Assembly (NCBI GenBank): GCA_958296165.1
Contig: OY282447.1
Location: forward strand, 3,633,154-3,697,153
Length of the DNA: 64,000 nucleotides
Reading direction: 5' to 3'
Origin: an uncultured Pseudomonadales bacterium
Lineage (GTDB): Bacteria; Pseudomonadota; Gammaproteobacteria; Pseudomonadales; Azotimanducaceae
Shown here one piece after another: positions 49,961 through 58,910 of this stretch. How positions within the stretch are numbered: the first letter of the stretch is position 1; the number at the start of each line of letters is the position of its first letter. Made by a program: the position numbers and the translations under genes. A model generated the notes under the pieces. The model saw nothing but the letters and a program-made list of their open reading frames with translations, ran no database searches and was not told the DNA's origin.

Positions 49961-51696
49961 GGATTGTGGTCTAGGCCAAAAGCCTCCCAAACCATGGAGT
50001 CCAGTTCCTCTCTCATCACGCTGGCTTGAGGAGATGGAATGTTCTCGAACAGATCCTTTGCCTTCTCGATCATCGCCTTGCCCAACGTGCCGCACGGGTC
50101 CGGCAGCGGAAACTCTTCAACGTACTGCGTGGCGTATCGCCGACGGCCGGCGTATAGCTTGTTGTTGAACCGATAGTCGTAGAACCGCTCGATGAACGTC
50201 GAGTTTCCTACTGCCGCAGCCAGCCACAGCACGTCGTCTCGCCCGACGTTGTCTATCGGTACATCACTCTTGAGCCAGTAGCAGTCGCCATTGACCACCG
50301 AGCCGGTCATGTCCAACCAGAACGCTGGTTTTTCCGCAATGTCGCGGAAGACTAGCTTCGGCGCTGACCAAGCATTGGGGTCCTGCGGAACCCACAGCTC
50401 GTACCAGGCCCGCCCTGCCTCAATGACATATCGCCGCCGTTCGAGCGTCTGCCGGTGTCGTTCCAGATAGGCGCGGCTCATTGGATACTGGTTCAAGTCC
50501 ACGGCACGGCGACGGCCTCTATGCACTTCATGCGGATAGAGAATTTGGCGAGGTCGGTCGGCTGCCAGAGGCCGGTATTGTCGTGCGATGTGGTGGGTAG
50601 CGAGAGGACGCAGCAGCTCTGGGCGATCAACTTCCGACATCGCCTGCCAATCGTCCCGTATGAACACCTTGTCCGCGCAAGTCTTTACGCCAACATGTAC
50701 TTTGCCGATGTTGCCGAAGGTGCGCCAGCGATTGCACTCCACCTTTGCCAGCCAGCTGTCGACCGTCTTCGTGGCGATGCGCCAGACGCCGTTTGGCGTG
50801 TCGGTACCTAGCTCGCCGTGGCGCACGACGAAGCGCCGGCCGTCGTCCACTGCAACAACGCCCTCCTTCGTCAGCGCTGCAATGGGGTCGGCCGCCGATG
50901 CATTAGCGTCATCGCTCGTCTCGTAGATGGACGTGAACCGCGGCGTTTGCTTGGTGCCGGCACCGCCACGCGCCAGTAGCACCGCTGGCAGAACGGCAGC
51001 ATCAAAGAGTTTGGTGTCACCCAAATCCCACGCATGGAGGATTTCGAAACGCTCGGCAAGGGCCGCCCGAACCGAAGCCCCCGACCTCGTGGTCATGAAG
51101 CGATTGGAGACGATGATGCCAGCTACGCCGCCGTCCGTGAGAACTCTAGACACGGCGAGAATGAAGGCGTGGTAGAGGTCCACGCGTCCGGACAAGCCGA
51201 ATAGGGCGGCCAAGCTCTGAGCCTGCGTCGCCCCCATGATCTGCGTACGAACGTAGGGAGGATTGGCGATTACGAAATCGTATCTTGGGGTTCCCGCGGC
51301 GCCAAACAAACCTCCAGTACGGTCGAATTGGTCTAGTACGAACGAGAGGAAGCTGCCTCGTTCAATCTGCAAGGGAACATCTCCGACGCGCTCTGCGAGC
51401 CGTTCCCTTGCCGTGCGCAGAGCTGCCTCGTCGGTCTCGAAACCATGCACTTCAATGGCTGAACTGTCCGGTACTTCTAGCTGATCTAGGAAGCTGACAA
51501 GCAATTCGCCGTCGCCTACAGCTGGATCGAGAACGCGAATCGGGCGGCGGCTGTTCGCGGAGTCCGCTTGGCGCAGGATCTCGCGGGCAACGAAGTCGGC
51601 AAGTATCTTCGGCGTGTAGGTTGCGCCGTGGGCCTTCGCCACGGCCGCATCGGCGTAGCGCAGGCTTGCTGGTCGTCGTTGCAGCCGCGCCGCCAT
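49945..51696 (-). CDS. N6-adenine DNA methyltransferase (Eco57I/TaqI-like)
   Basis: A 583-aa gamma-type adenine methyltransferase. Motif I VLDPAVGDGELL (56-67) and motif IV NPPY (145-148, in YDFVIANPPYVRTQIMG) are present, and AGIIVSNRFMTTRSGASVRA follows. The C-terminal half has the TaqI-like specificity-domain pattern with WAPKLVFRDIAEKPAFW-like sequence (SAPKLVFRDIAEKPAFWLD) and FYDYRFNNKLYAGRRRYATQ. It protects host DNA from the convergent endonuclease. Its first codons and upstream DNA closely resemble those of the flavoprotein gene beyond the cassette. Confidence 0.92.
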   Translation of the reverse strand: MAARLQRRPASLRYADAAVAKAHGATYTPKILADFVAREILRQADSANSRRPIRVLDPAVGDGELLVSFLDQLEVPDSSAIEVHGFETDEAALRTARERLAERVGDVPLQIERGSFLSFVLDQFDRTGGLFGAAGTPRYDFVIANPPYVRTQIMGATQAQSLAALFGLSGRVDLYHAFILAVSRVLTDGGVAGIIVSNRFMTTRSGASVRAALAERFEILHAWDLGDTKLFDAAVLPAVLLARGGAGTKQTPRFTSIYETSDDANASAADPIAALTKEGVVAVDDGRRFVVRHGELGTDTPNGVWRIATKTVDSWLAKVECNRWRTFGNIGKVHVGVKTCADKVFIRDDWQAMSEVDRPELLRPLATHHIARQYRPLAADRPRQILYPHEVHRGRRRAVDLNQYPMSRAYLERHRQTLERRRYVIEAGRAWYELWVPQDPNAWSAPKLVFRDIAEKPAFWLDMTGSVVNGDCYWLKSDVPIDNVGRDDVLWLAAAVGNSTFIERFYDYRFNNKLYAGRRRYATQYVEEFPLPDPCGTLGKAMIEKAKDLFENIPSPQASVMREELDSMVWEAFGLDHNPYGSS

Positions 51697-51713
51697 CGTC
51701 GTGCTCTAGGTTG

Positions 51714-51731
51714 GATGGCGCGAGTCTACCG
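51714..51731 (-). repeat. Direct repeat B flanking the R-M cassette
   Basis: GATGGCGCGAGTCTACCG, identical to 48807-48824; it lies just upstream of the methyltransferase start, in the same relation as copy A to the flavoprotein start. Confidence 0.85.
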
Positions 51732-51797
51732 CAGTGGCGTGTCGTACACTCTGCTGGCGTGTTCCAAAGAAGCAGTCCGCCATTGAGGAGAGCAACC

Positions 51798-52172
51798 ATG
51801 ACCGAGCGTGCCATCGCCGCGGCCCGCGCCTTTATTGACGCTTTCAACGCCCAGGACCACGAGCGCCTTGCCGCGACGCTGAACTACCCGCATATCCGCT
51901 TGGCTGGACGCTTTGTGCGCATCGAGTCAGCCGTGCAGTTCGCCGAGCGCAGCCGCCGCGGCGAGGCGCTCCTGGCTGCCGAGGGCTGGCATCACAGCGT
52001 CATCGATCGCATTGAAGCCGTGCAGGCTGCCAGCGACAAGGTCCACTTGGCGATGACGGTGTCGCGCTGCCGGGCGGACGGCAGCGTGTACAACACGTTC
52101 GAGACGCTGTGGATCGCCACTTTGCAGGACGGTCATTGGGGCATCCAGTTCCGCTCTAGCTACCTGCGTTGA
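51798..52172 (+). CDS. SnoaL/NTF2-like protein
   Basis: A 124-aa protein with the cone-shaped alpha+beta SnoaL/NTF2 pattern: ERAIAAARAFIDAFNAQDHE at the start, PHIRLAGRFVRIESAVQFAE and DKVHLAMTVSRCRADGSVYN, ending TLWIATLQDGHWGIQFRSS. Such folds serve as isomerases, dehydratases or binding subunits. ATG 51798 after GAGGAG. It lies just beyond the R-M cassette and was probably the original neighbour of the flavoprotein gene. Function unknown. Confidence 0.8.
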   Translation: MTERAIAAARAFIDAFNAQDHERLAATLNYPHIRLAGRFVRIESAVQFAERSRRGEALLAAEGWHHSVIDRIEAVQAASDKVHLAMTVSRCRADGSVYNTFETLWIATLQDGHWGIQFRSSYLR

Positions 52173-52243
52173 CGGCCCGCCAAGCGTGTGGGCGGCGCGG
52201 TGATAAGGTGGCGGCGGCATCCGCTGTAACCGCGCCCTCAACC

Positions 52244-52654
52244 ATGCACGCCGAACGCATTGCCACCGAGAACTTCGCCGCCTTGCTAGGCACTCGCTTG
52301 CTTGAAAGCTCGCACGATCGGGCCGTGGTGGAGCTGCCCTACCAGCCCAAACTTGGCGTCGGCCGCATCCACGGCGGCGCGATCAGTGCCTTGGTGGACA
52401 TTGCCGCTACCGCCGCGTTTTGGTCCTGCCCGGATTTGTCTGCGGCGGCGCGCGGCGCCACCGTGGGTTTCACGATCAACTTCCTCGCCTTGGCGGTTGC
52501 CACCGATCTCGTCGCCACCGCCAGCGTGCGCCGCCGTGGCGGTACGCTGTGTACGGGCGACGTGAGCGTGCGCAATAGCGCCGATGAGGAAGTGGCTACG
52601 GCGATCGTCACCTACAAGCTCACCGGCTACCGGCACAACGTCCAACGGCGTTAG
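52244..52654 (+). CDS. PaaI-family hotdog thioesterase
   Basis: A 136-aa hotdog-fold protein. The active-site region is GVGRIHGGAISALVDIAATA with the HGG motif, then ARGATVGFTINFLALAVATD and LCTGDVSVRNSADEEVATAI. PaaI-type enzymes hydrolyse acyl-CoA esters, often aromatic. ATG 52244 begins the conserved chain, although the frame is open back to 52169, where a TTG overlaps the previous stop; GTG 52208 is another option. It follows the SnoaL-like gene. Confidence 0.87.
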   Translation: MHAERIATENFAALLGTRLLESSHDRAVVELPYQPKLGVGRIHGGAISALVDIAATAAFWSCPDLSAAARGATVGFTINFLALAVATDLVATASVRRRGGTLCTGDVSVRNSADEEVATAIVTYKLTGYRHNVQRR

Positions 52655-52698
52655 CGCGTCTGCCTGCAACGCTCACTCAAACACCCGCAATTGCCGCC

Positions 52699-52968
52699 AT
52701 GCCAGCCAAAGCTCTCGTAGACTACATCGACGTCACCGTTCGCCTCTCCATAGACGCGCGGAATACCAACATGCTGCGCTTGCTCGATGCCTGCATCGAC
52801 GACCTCCGCTGTCGCAGCGTCACGGCCACCAAGACCGAGACCGACACGTTCATCTACAGCATGCAACTGCGCGATGCCGTGCGCGTTGCTGTGCGCGCGG
52901 CCGCCTTCGAAGACCAGACGCTTGCCACGCTCGTGGCGCTTGCGGCCTGCGAAAGTCTCGCGTCCTGA
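52699..52968 (+). CDS. Small hypothetical protein (89 aa)
   Basis: A compact frame beginning MPAKALVDYIDVTVRLSIDA and ending AAFEDQTLATLVALAACESL then AS. Alternating beta and helix is suggested by RNTNMLRLLDACIDDLRCRS. No ribosome binding site stands out. It is plausible as a gene because it fills the space between the thioesterase and cyclase genes on the same strand, but no family is recognised. Confidence 0.45.
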   Translation: MPAKALVDYIDVTVRLSIDARNTNMLRLLDACIDDLRCRSVTATKTETDTFIYSMQLRDAVRVAVRAAAFEDQTLATLVALAACESLAS

Positions 52969-53015
52969 CTCGCCCACTCGCCAGCCGTACCTGCGCCGAA
53001 CGTTATGATTGCGGC

Positions 53016-53807
53016 ATGTTGAAGTCGACCAAAGCGCTGTGCATTGGCTTGTTGCTTGCCGCCAGCACAGCGGCGGCCAACGAGATGGTCGGCGAGTGGG
53101 TGGATTTGTCGTACAGCTACTCGCAAGAGACGATCTACTGGCCTACCGCGGCGGGCTTCGAGCTGCGTGTAGAGAGCAAGGGGCCAACCGACGCTGGCTA
53201 TTGGTACGAAGCCAACAGTTTCCGCAGCGCCGAACACGGCGGCACGCACATCGACGCGCCCGTCCACTTCGCGAAAGGCGGCAACAGCGTGGACGAAGTT
53301 CCATTGCAGCGCTTGATCGGCCCGGGGGCGGTGGTGGACGTTGCCGCGCAAGCGCTCGCAGATGCCGACTACCAAGCAACGGTAGCGGACTTGCAGCGCT
53401 GGGAAGAAACGCACGGCGCGTTGCCAGCCGGCGCGATCGTGCTGCTTCGCACCGGCTACGGGCGCCATTGGCCAGATGCCGAGCGCTACTTGGGCACGGC
53501 CGAGCGAGGCGCGGCTGCGGTGGCCAAGCTGCGCTTTCCGGGTTTGCATCCAGATGCGGCGCAATGGCTGGCCACCGAGCGGGCGATCAACGCTGTGGGC
53601 ATCGATACGGCGAGCATCGATTTCGGCCAGTCGAAGCTATTTGAGACGCATCGCATCCTGGCGGCGAGAGGCATCCCCGTGTTCGAGAACGTCGCCAATC
53701 TAGGGCGTTTGCCGCCGCGAGGCGCACACATCGTCGCGCTGCCCATGAAAATCGAGGGCGGCAGCGGGGCCCCTGTGCGTATCGTCGGGTTGTTGCCGAC
53801 GCGGTGA
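53016..53807 (+). CDS. Secreted cyclase/kynurenine-formamidase-like metal hydrolase
   Basis: A 263-aa protein of the cyclase family. A signal peptide, ALCIGLLLAASTAAA, precedes the mature chain. The metal motif is in FRSAEHGGTHIDAPVHFAKG (H-G-G-T-H-x-D-x-P-x-H), and HxxGID...DFG later (AVGIDTASIDFGQSKLFETH) matches the family second metal part. Relatives hydrolyse N-formylkynurenine, isatin or other amides. The signal peptide makes this one periplasmic. ATG 53016. No kynurenine-pathway gene is nearby. Confidence 0.88.
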   Translation: MLKSTKALCIGLLLAASTAAANEMVGEWVDLSYSYSQETIYWPTAAGFELRVESKGPTDAGYWYEANSFRSAEHGGTHIDAPVHFAKGGNSVDEVPLQRLIGPGAVVDVAAQALADADYQATVADLQRWEETHGALPAGAIVLLRTGYGRHWPDAERYLGTAERGAAAVAKLRFPGLHPDAAQWLATERAINAVGIDTASIDFGQSKLFETHRILAARGIPVFENVANLGRLPPRGAHIVALPMKIEGGSGAPVRIVGLLPTR

Positions 53808-53831
53808 GCGGCTGGCCCGTGCGCCAGCGGG

Positions 53832-54998
53832 CTAATACGAGCGCGGCAAGCCCAACACGTGCTCGGTGACGTAGTTCAGCACCATCTCTTGGGAAATCGG
53901 CGCGATGCGCTGCAGGCGGGCCTCGCGCCAGTACCGTTCGACGTGGAACTCCTTGGCATAGCCGAAGCCGCCGTGGGTTTGCATCGCTTGGTCCGCGGCT
54001 TGGAAGCAGGCGTCGGCAGCCAGCCACTTGGCCATGTTGGCTTCGGCGCCGCAGGGCTGGCCGCTGTCGATCAGCCAAGACGCCTTGCGGATCATCAGCT
54101 CGGCGGCGTCCAGCCGCATCTGCGCTTCGCCCAATGGGAAGGAAACGCCTTGGTTCATGCCGATGGGGCGGTTGAACACGACGCGCTCGTTGGCGTAGGC
54201 CACCGCGCGGCGCATGGCGGCGCGGCCGATGCCTAGCGCTTCGGAGGCCACCAGGATGCGCTCCGCGTTCAGGCCGTCGAGCAGATAGCGGAAGCCCTTG
54301 CCCTCGTCGCCGACTCTATCGGTGACGTGAACGGGCAAATCGTCGTAGACCACTTCGCAAGTGGCAACGGCGTTACGGCCCACCTTGTCGATGGGCGAAA
54401 TGGTCACCTCCGGGCGCTGTATTTCTGCGAACAGCAGCGTCATGCCTTGGGTGCGCTTGGCCGCTTGGTCTCGCGCCTGGGTGCGCGTTAGCAGCAGCAC
54501 GCGCTCGGAATCCAGCGCTTTGGTGGTCCACACCTTGCGCCCGCGCACGATGTAGTAGTCGCCGTCGCGGCGCGCCGTGGTGGTGATGGAGGTGGTGTCG
54601 GTACCGGCATCCGGTTCGGTAACGCCGAAGCAAACGTGCAAATCGCCGCTCGCCACGCGCGGCAGGTACTTCTGCTTCATATCTTCGGTGCCGTGCCGCA
54701 CCACCGGATGCATGCCGAAAATGGAAAGATGGATGCCGCTCGCGCCGTTCATCGCGGCGCCGGACGCCGCCACTTCCTCCAGCACGATGGATGCCTCTGT
54801 GATGCCGCGCCCGCTGCCGCCGTACTCTTCGGGGATGGCGATGCCGATCCAGCCGTCCTTCGCCAGCGCGTTGTAGAAGTCCCACGGAAAGCGATGCTCG
54901 CTATCGCACTTGGCCCAATACTCGTCCGGGAAGTCCGCGCAGACCTTGCCGATCGCGTCGCGGATGAGTTGATGCTCGTCGGTCGTCTCGAAGTTCAT
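53832..54998 (-). CDS. Acyl-CoA dehydrogenase
   Basis: A 388-aa standard-length acyl-CoA dehydrogenase. FAD/substrate features: LHVCFGVTEPDAGTDTTSIT, YYIVRGRKVWTTKALDSERV and DKVGRNAVATCEVVYDDLPV. The C-terminal segment is AMQTHGGFGYAKEFHVERYW and REARLQRIAPISQEMVLNYV. The usual Glu position near HGG.GY is occupied by the standard pattern. ATG 54998 is the best start; 55034 is alternative. It is 54 bases downstream of the fumarase gene on the same strand. Substrate unknown. Confidence 0.93.
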   Translation of the reverse strand: MNFETTDEHQLIRDAIGKVCADFPDEYWAKCDSEHRFPWDFYNALAKDGWIGIAIPEEYGGSGRGITEASIVLEEVAASGAAMNGASGIHLSIFGMHPVVRHGTEDMKQKYLPRVASGDLHVCFGVTEPDAGTDTTSITTTARRDGDYYIVRGRKVWTTKALDSERVLLLTRTQARDQAAKRTQGMTLLFAEIQRPEVTISPIDKVGRNAVATCEVVYDDLPVHVTDRVGDEGKGFRYLLDGLNAERILVASEALGIGRAAMRRAVAYANERVVFNRPIGMNQGVSFPLGEAQMRLDAAELMIRKASWLIDSGQPCGAEANMAKWLAADACFQAADQAMQTHGGFGYAKEFHVERYWREARLQRIAPISQEMVLNYVTEHVLGLPRSY

Positions 54999-55052
54999 GG
55001 CGGGCAAGCGTATCACGGCGCACGCGGTGAGCAATTTTTCCGCCGGCGAGGC

Positions 55053-56579
55053 CTAGGCCGAAACCTCCACCGCGGCGATCCGGCCGGCGATCTCCTTGGC
55101 CCACTGGCGCGGGCCAGTAACGTGGACGGATTCGCCGCGTGAATCTACGGACACCGTCACCGGCATGTCCTTCACCTCGAACTCGTAGATGGCTTCCATG
55201 CCCAGATCCTCGAACGCCAGTCGCGTACTCTTGGTGATGGCCTTGGCGATGAGATAGGCCGCGCCGCCAACGGCGATGAGCGACACGGCGGCATTGTCGC
55301 GGATGGCTTCCACCGCTGCGGGGCCACGCTCCGCTTTGCCGATCATGCCTAAGAGGCCAGTGTGTTCGAGCAGCGGGCGCGTGAACTTGTCCATGCGCGT
55401 GGCGGTGGTGGGGCCGGCCGGGCCGATCACCTCGTCGCGCACCGGATCCACCGGGCCCACGTAGTAGATGAAGCGGTTGGTGAAATCCACCGGCAGCGGC
55501 GCGCCGCGTTCAATCAGGTCGATCAGCCGTTTGTGGGCGGCATCGCGACCGGTGAGCATCTTGCCGGAGAGGAGGATCGTCTCGCCGGCCTGCCAAGTTT
55601 GCACGTCGGCGCGGGTCACCGTGTTCAAGTCCACGTGGCGGGCATCGTCGCCGGGCTTGAAGACGATGTCTGGCCAGTCGGAAAGATCGGGGGGATCGAA
55701 CGTGGCGGGGCCGCTGCCGTCGAGCTCGAAGTGGAGGTGGCGAGTGGCGGCGCAGTTGGGGATGATCGCCACCGGCTTGTTGGCCGCGTGAGTCGGATAT
55801 TCGAGCACTTTCACGTCCAGCACCGTGGTCAGCCCGCCTAGGCCCTGGGCGCCGATGCCGAGTGCGTTCACCTTCTCGAACAGTTCCAGGCGCAGTTGCT
55901 CGGCGTGGTTGGCGGGGCCGCGCGCTTGCAGGTCGTGAATGTCGATGGGCGCCATCATGGCTTCCTTGGCCAGCAGCATGGCCTTCTCCGGCGTGCCGCC
56001 GATGCCGACGCCCAAGACGCCCGGCGGGCACCAGCCGGCGCCCATCTGGGGCACGGCGCTGAGAATCCAATCCTGTATGGAATCGGACGGATTCAGCATC
56101 TTGAACATGGCCTTTGCTTCGCTGCCGCCGCCCTTGGCGGCTACTTCCACGCGCAGCCGGCTGCCGGGCACGACGCGGGTGTGAATCACGGCGGGGGTGT
56201 TGTCGCGGGTATTGGCGCGGGCGCCGTCCGGGTCCGCAAGCACCGAGCCGCGCAGCACGTTGTCCGGGAAGGCGTAGGCGCGCCGCACGCCTTCGTTGAC
56301 CATGTCCTCCACGCCCATGTCGGCTTGCCACGAAACCTCCATGCCGATCTCCAAGAAGACGATGACGATGCCGGTGTCTTGGCAAATCGGCCGCTTGCCC
56401 AGGGCGCACAGCCGCGAGTTGGCGAGCACTTGCTCGAGCGCCGCCTTGGCGGCCGGCGACTCCTCGCGCCGGTAGGCATCCGCCATAGCGCGGATGAAGT
56501 CCGGCGGGTGGTAGTAGGAGATGTATTGCAGAGCGTCGGCGACGCTGTCGATCAAGTCGTCTTGGCTGATGACGGCCAT
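55053..56579 (-). CDS. Class I fumarate hydratase
   Basis: A 508-aa iron-sulfur fumarase (FumA/B type). The three cluster Cys residues lie in KRPICQDTGIVIVFLEIGME, VPQMGAGWCPPGVLGVGIGG and VAIIPNCAATRHLHFELDG. The C-terminal beta domain has GETILLSGKMLTGRDAAHKR and FIYYVGPVDPVRDEVIGPAG. It catalyses fumarate to malate in the TCA cycle and is oxygen-sensitive in E. coli. ATG 56579. It precedes an acyl-CoA dehydrogenase on the same strand. Confidence 0.95.
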   Translation of the reverse strand: MAVISQDDLIDSVADALQYISYYHPPDFIRAMADAYRREESPAAKAALEQVLANSRLCALGKRPICQDTGIVIVFLEIGMEVSWQADMGVEDMVNEGVRRAYAFPDNVLRGSVLADPDGARANTRDNTPAVIHTRVVPGSRLRVEVAAKGGGSEAKAMFKMLNPSDSIQDWILSAVPQMGAGWCPPGVLGVGIGGTPEKAMLLAKEAMMAPIDIHDLQARGPANHAEQLRLELFEKVNALGIGAQGLGGLTTVLDVKVLEYPTHAANKPVAIIPNCAATRHLHFELDGSGPATFDPPDLSDWPDIVFKPGDDARHVDLNTVTRADVQTWQAGETILLSGKMLTGRDAAHKRLIDLIERGAPLPVDFTNRFIYYVGPVDPVRDEVIGPAGPTTATRMDKFTRPLLEHTGLLGMIGKAERGPAAVEAIRDNAAVSLIAVGGAAYLIAKAITKSTRLAFEDLGMEAIYEFEVKDMPVTVSVDSRGESVHVTGPRQWAKEIAGRIAAVEVSA

Positions 56580-56705
56580 GGCGGCGGCTCCGTTGAGTCT
56601 GTTGACTGATTCTAAGCGCACGCGCAACCGCAAAGCTCGTCAACGGAGGCCGGAGAAAGTTAGAATGGAGGCCGTTTTGGACGACTGCGAGCGGGGTGAC
56701 GCAGG

Positions 56706-56876
56706 TTGGCAAACAAGCTCGAGGTTAGTTCCGGTCCGGTGTTCGGCCTTGGCACTGCGATCTTCATCTGTTGGCTGCTGTTTTGGGATTTCGGCGACGG
56801 CCCCGACCTGTACGACGCCATGCGCACCGCCCTACTGCAGGAATGTCCGGCCGCCCCTGCCGATAGGTTGGAATAG
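56706..56876 (+). CDS. Small single-helix membrane protein (56 aa)
   Basis: Starts at a TTG (56706) and reads MANKLEVSSGPVFGLGTAIF, then ICWLLFWDFGDGPDLYDAMR, then TALLQECPAAPADRLE. One membrane helix, FGLGTAIFICWLLFW, is followed by an acidic tail. It is divergent from the fumarase gene and its stop lies within the ribosome binding site (AGGAG) of the sulfoquinovose-synthase-like gene, so it is the first cistron of that run. I do not recognise it. Confidence 0.5.
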   Translation: MANKLEVSSGPVFGLGTAIFICWLLFWDFGDGPDLYDAMRTALLQECPAAPADRLE

Positions 56877-56885
56877 GAGCGCACC

Positions 56886-58112
56886 TTGCGTATTGCCATA
56901 CTCGGTGGCGACGGCTTCATCGGCTGGCCTACCACGCTGCACTTCTCGAACTTAGGCCACGACGTGGCCATCGTGGACAATCTGTCGCGCCGCTGGATCG
57001 ACGCCGAGCTGGGCGTGCAGTCGCTCACGCCAATGGACTCGATCCAGGAGCGCGTGCGCGTTTGGCGGCAAGCGAGCGGCCATTCGCTCGGCTTCGAGCA
57101 CATCGACGTGGCGCAGGATTACGAGCGCTTCAAGGCATGGCTGGGCGCGTGGCGGCCCGATGCAGTGGTGCATTTCGCCGAACAACGCGCCGCGCCGTAC
57201 TCGATGAAGAGCGACCACCACAAGACATACACGGTGAACAACAACGTCAACGCCACCCACAATCTGCTCAACGCACTGGTGGCAGTCGATTTGGACGCGC
57301 ACGTAATCCACCTCGGCACGATGGGCGTGTACGGCTATACCACCGCCGGCGCTTCCATTCCGGAAGGCTATCTAAGCGTGGACGTAACGCTCGACGACGG
57401 CAGCAAGATGCCGCGCGAAATCCTCTATCCGCCGGACGCCGGCAGCATCTATCACATGACGAAGTGCCTGGATCAACTGTTGTTCCAGTTCTATGCCAAG
57501 AACGATCGGCTGCGCATCACCGACTTGCATCAAGGCATCGTGTGGGGCACCCACACCGATCAGACTCGTCGCCATCCGCAGCTTATCAACCGCTTCGACT
57601 ACGATGGCGACTACGGCACCGTGCTCAACCGCTTTCTCATCCAGGCGGCGCTGCATCATCCGCTCACGGTGCATGGCACGGGCGGCCAAAGCCGGGCGTT
57701 CATCCACATCCAGGACTCGGTGCGGTGCGTGGAAATCGCGCTTCGCAACCCGCCAGAGCGCGGCGAGCGGACGAAGATCTTCAACCAGATGACGGAAGTG
57801 CATCGGGTGCGGGATCTGGCCAATCTAGTCGCCGAACTGACGGGCGCGGAAGTGGCGCATGTGCCGAGCCCACGCCAAGAAGCAGCCGAGAACGACCTCG
57901 CTGTGCAGAACCGCCAATTCCTGGCTCTTGGCCTCGATCCGATCAAGCTGCAGGACGGACTGCTCGCCGAACTCGTCGACATCGCGCGCAAGTTCATCCA
58001 TCGCGTCGATCGCTCGCGCATTCCGAGCACGTCCGCGTGGACGCGAGACATCGCGGCCAAGCTGGTCACGCGCATGGAGGAAATGCAGGTAGTGCGCAAC
58101 GGTTCGCGATAG
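56886..58112 (+). CDS. UDP-sulfoquinovose-synthase-like NAD-dependent enzyme
   Basis: A 408-aa extended SDR resembling SqdB/SQD1, which makes UDP-sulfoquinovose from UDP-glucose and sulfite. The NAD motif is LGGDGFIGWPTTLHFSNLGH. The family's conserved strings follow: DNLSRRWIDAELGVQSLTPM, AVVHFAEQRAAPYSMKSDHH, HLGTMGVYGYTT, the Tyr-x3-Lys in SIYHMTKCLDQLLFQFYAKN, and FDYDGDYGTVLNRFLIQAAL followed by HHPLTVHGTGGQSR. The TTG start at 56886 is fixed by AGGAG. Related enzymes also serve sulfated glycan synthesis, so membrane sulfolipid is not proven; no SqdX/SQD2 glycosyltransferase is adjacent. Confidence 0.87.
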   Translation: MRIAILGGDGFIGWPTTLHFSNLGHDVAIVDNLSRRWIDAELGVQSLTPMDSIQERVRVWRQASGHSLGFEHIDVAQDYERFKAWLGAWRPDAVVHFAEQRAAPYSMKSDHHKTYTVNNNVNATHNLLNALVAVDLDAHVIHLGTMGVYGYTTAGASIPEGYLSVDVTLDDGSKMPREILYPPDAGSIYHMTKCLDQLLFQFYAKNDRLRITDLHQGIVWGTHTDQTRRHPQLINRFDYDGDYGTVLNRFLIQAALHHPLTVHGTGGQSRAFIHIQDSVRCVEIALRNPPERGERTKIFNQMTEVHRVRDLANLVAELTGAEVAHVPSPRQEAAENDLAVQNRQFLALGLDPIKLQDGLLAELVDIARKFIHRVDRSRIPSTSAWTRDIAAKLVTRMEEMQVVRNGSR

Positions 58113-58124
58113 CCGCGCTCGGGC

Positions 58125-58910
58125 GTGTACGCTTACGTCACGCTGGTCACGAATGCCGACTACGGCGTTGGCGCGTTGGCCTTGGCGCGGTCTCTGAAGG
58201 CGGTGCGCAGCGCTTGGCCGCTGCTCGTGCTGGCCACCGAAAACGCGGCTGGCATCGACGCTCTCGAAGCCGAAGGCTGCATCATCCAAGCCGTCGTGCC
58301 GCCGCCGCTCTCAAGCGCATTTCAGGCGCGCCACGAACGCAGCCATCTGCACGCCGCGGCGCCTTTCGCCAAGGGCGGCAAACCGGCGTTCCACAAGCCG
58401 CTGGACAACTTCTGCAAGCTGCACTCGTGGCGGCTGACGGCATACCGCCGGGTGGTGTTTCTGGATGCCGACACGCTGGTGGTGAAGAACATCGACAAGC
58501 TGTTCGGCTACCCGGAGTTCAGCGCCGCGCCGAACCTGTACGAGACCTTGGCGGACATGCACCGCCTCAATTCCGGAGTGTTCGTGGCGACGCCAAACGA
58601 GGCCACTTATCAAACGATGCTGGAACGACTGGACGTACACGGCGCGTTCTGGCGGCGCACGGATCAGACCTTCCTCGAGAGCTTCTTTCCAGATTGGCAC
58701 GGCCTTCCCTATACGTTCAACGCCCTGCAGTACCTCTACTTCAATCTGCCGGCGCTGTGGCGCTGGTCGAGCATCCGCGTGGTGCATTATCAGTACGAGA
58801 AGCCGTGGCAGGCGGATCATCCCAAGGCGCAGCTGCTGCGGCCGTTGATCTCGCTGTGGCACGCCGTGTACGACGGCCATCCCATACCCGCCGACCTGCC
58901 CGATCCATGA
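58125..58910 (+). CDS. GT8-family (glycogenin-like) glycosyltransferase
   Basis: A 261-aa glycosyltransferase. The nucleotide-sugar DxD is in RVVFLDADTLVVKNIDKLFG. Other family traits are YVTLVTNADYGVGALALARS at the start and RRTDQTFLESFFPDWHGLPY and RVVHYQYEKPWQ, with the C-terminal His ligand. Start is a GTG at 58125, 12 bases after the sulfoquinovose-synthase-like gene. It is soluble without a signal. It may transfer the sugar made by that enzyme, or a related hexose, onto a lipid or glycan; this is inference from gene order. Confidence 0.87.
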   Translation: MYAYVTLVTNADYGVGALALARSLKAVRSAWPLLVLATENAAGIDALEAEGCIIQAVVPPPLSSAFQARHERSHLHAAAPFAKGGKPAFHKPLDNFCKLHSWRLTAYRRVVFLDADTLVVKNIDKLFGYPEFSAAPNLYETLADMHRLNSGVFVATPNEATYQTMLERLDVHGAFWRRTDQTFLESFFPDWHGLPYTFNALQYLYFNLPALWRWSSIRVVHYQYEKPWQADHPKAQLLRPLISLWHAVYDGHPIPADLPDP

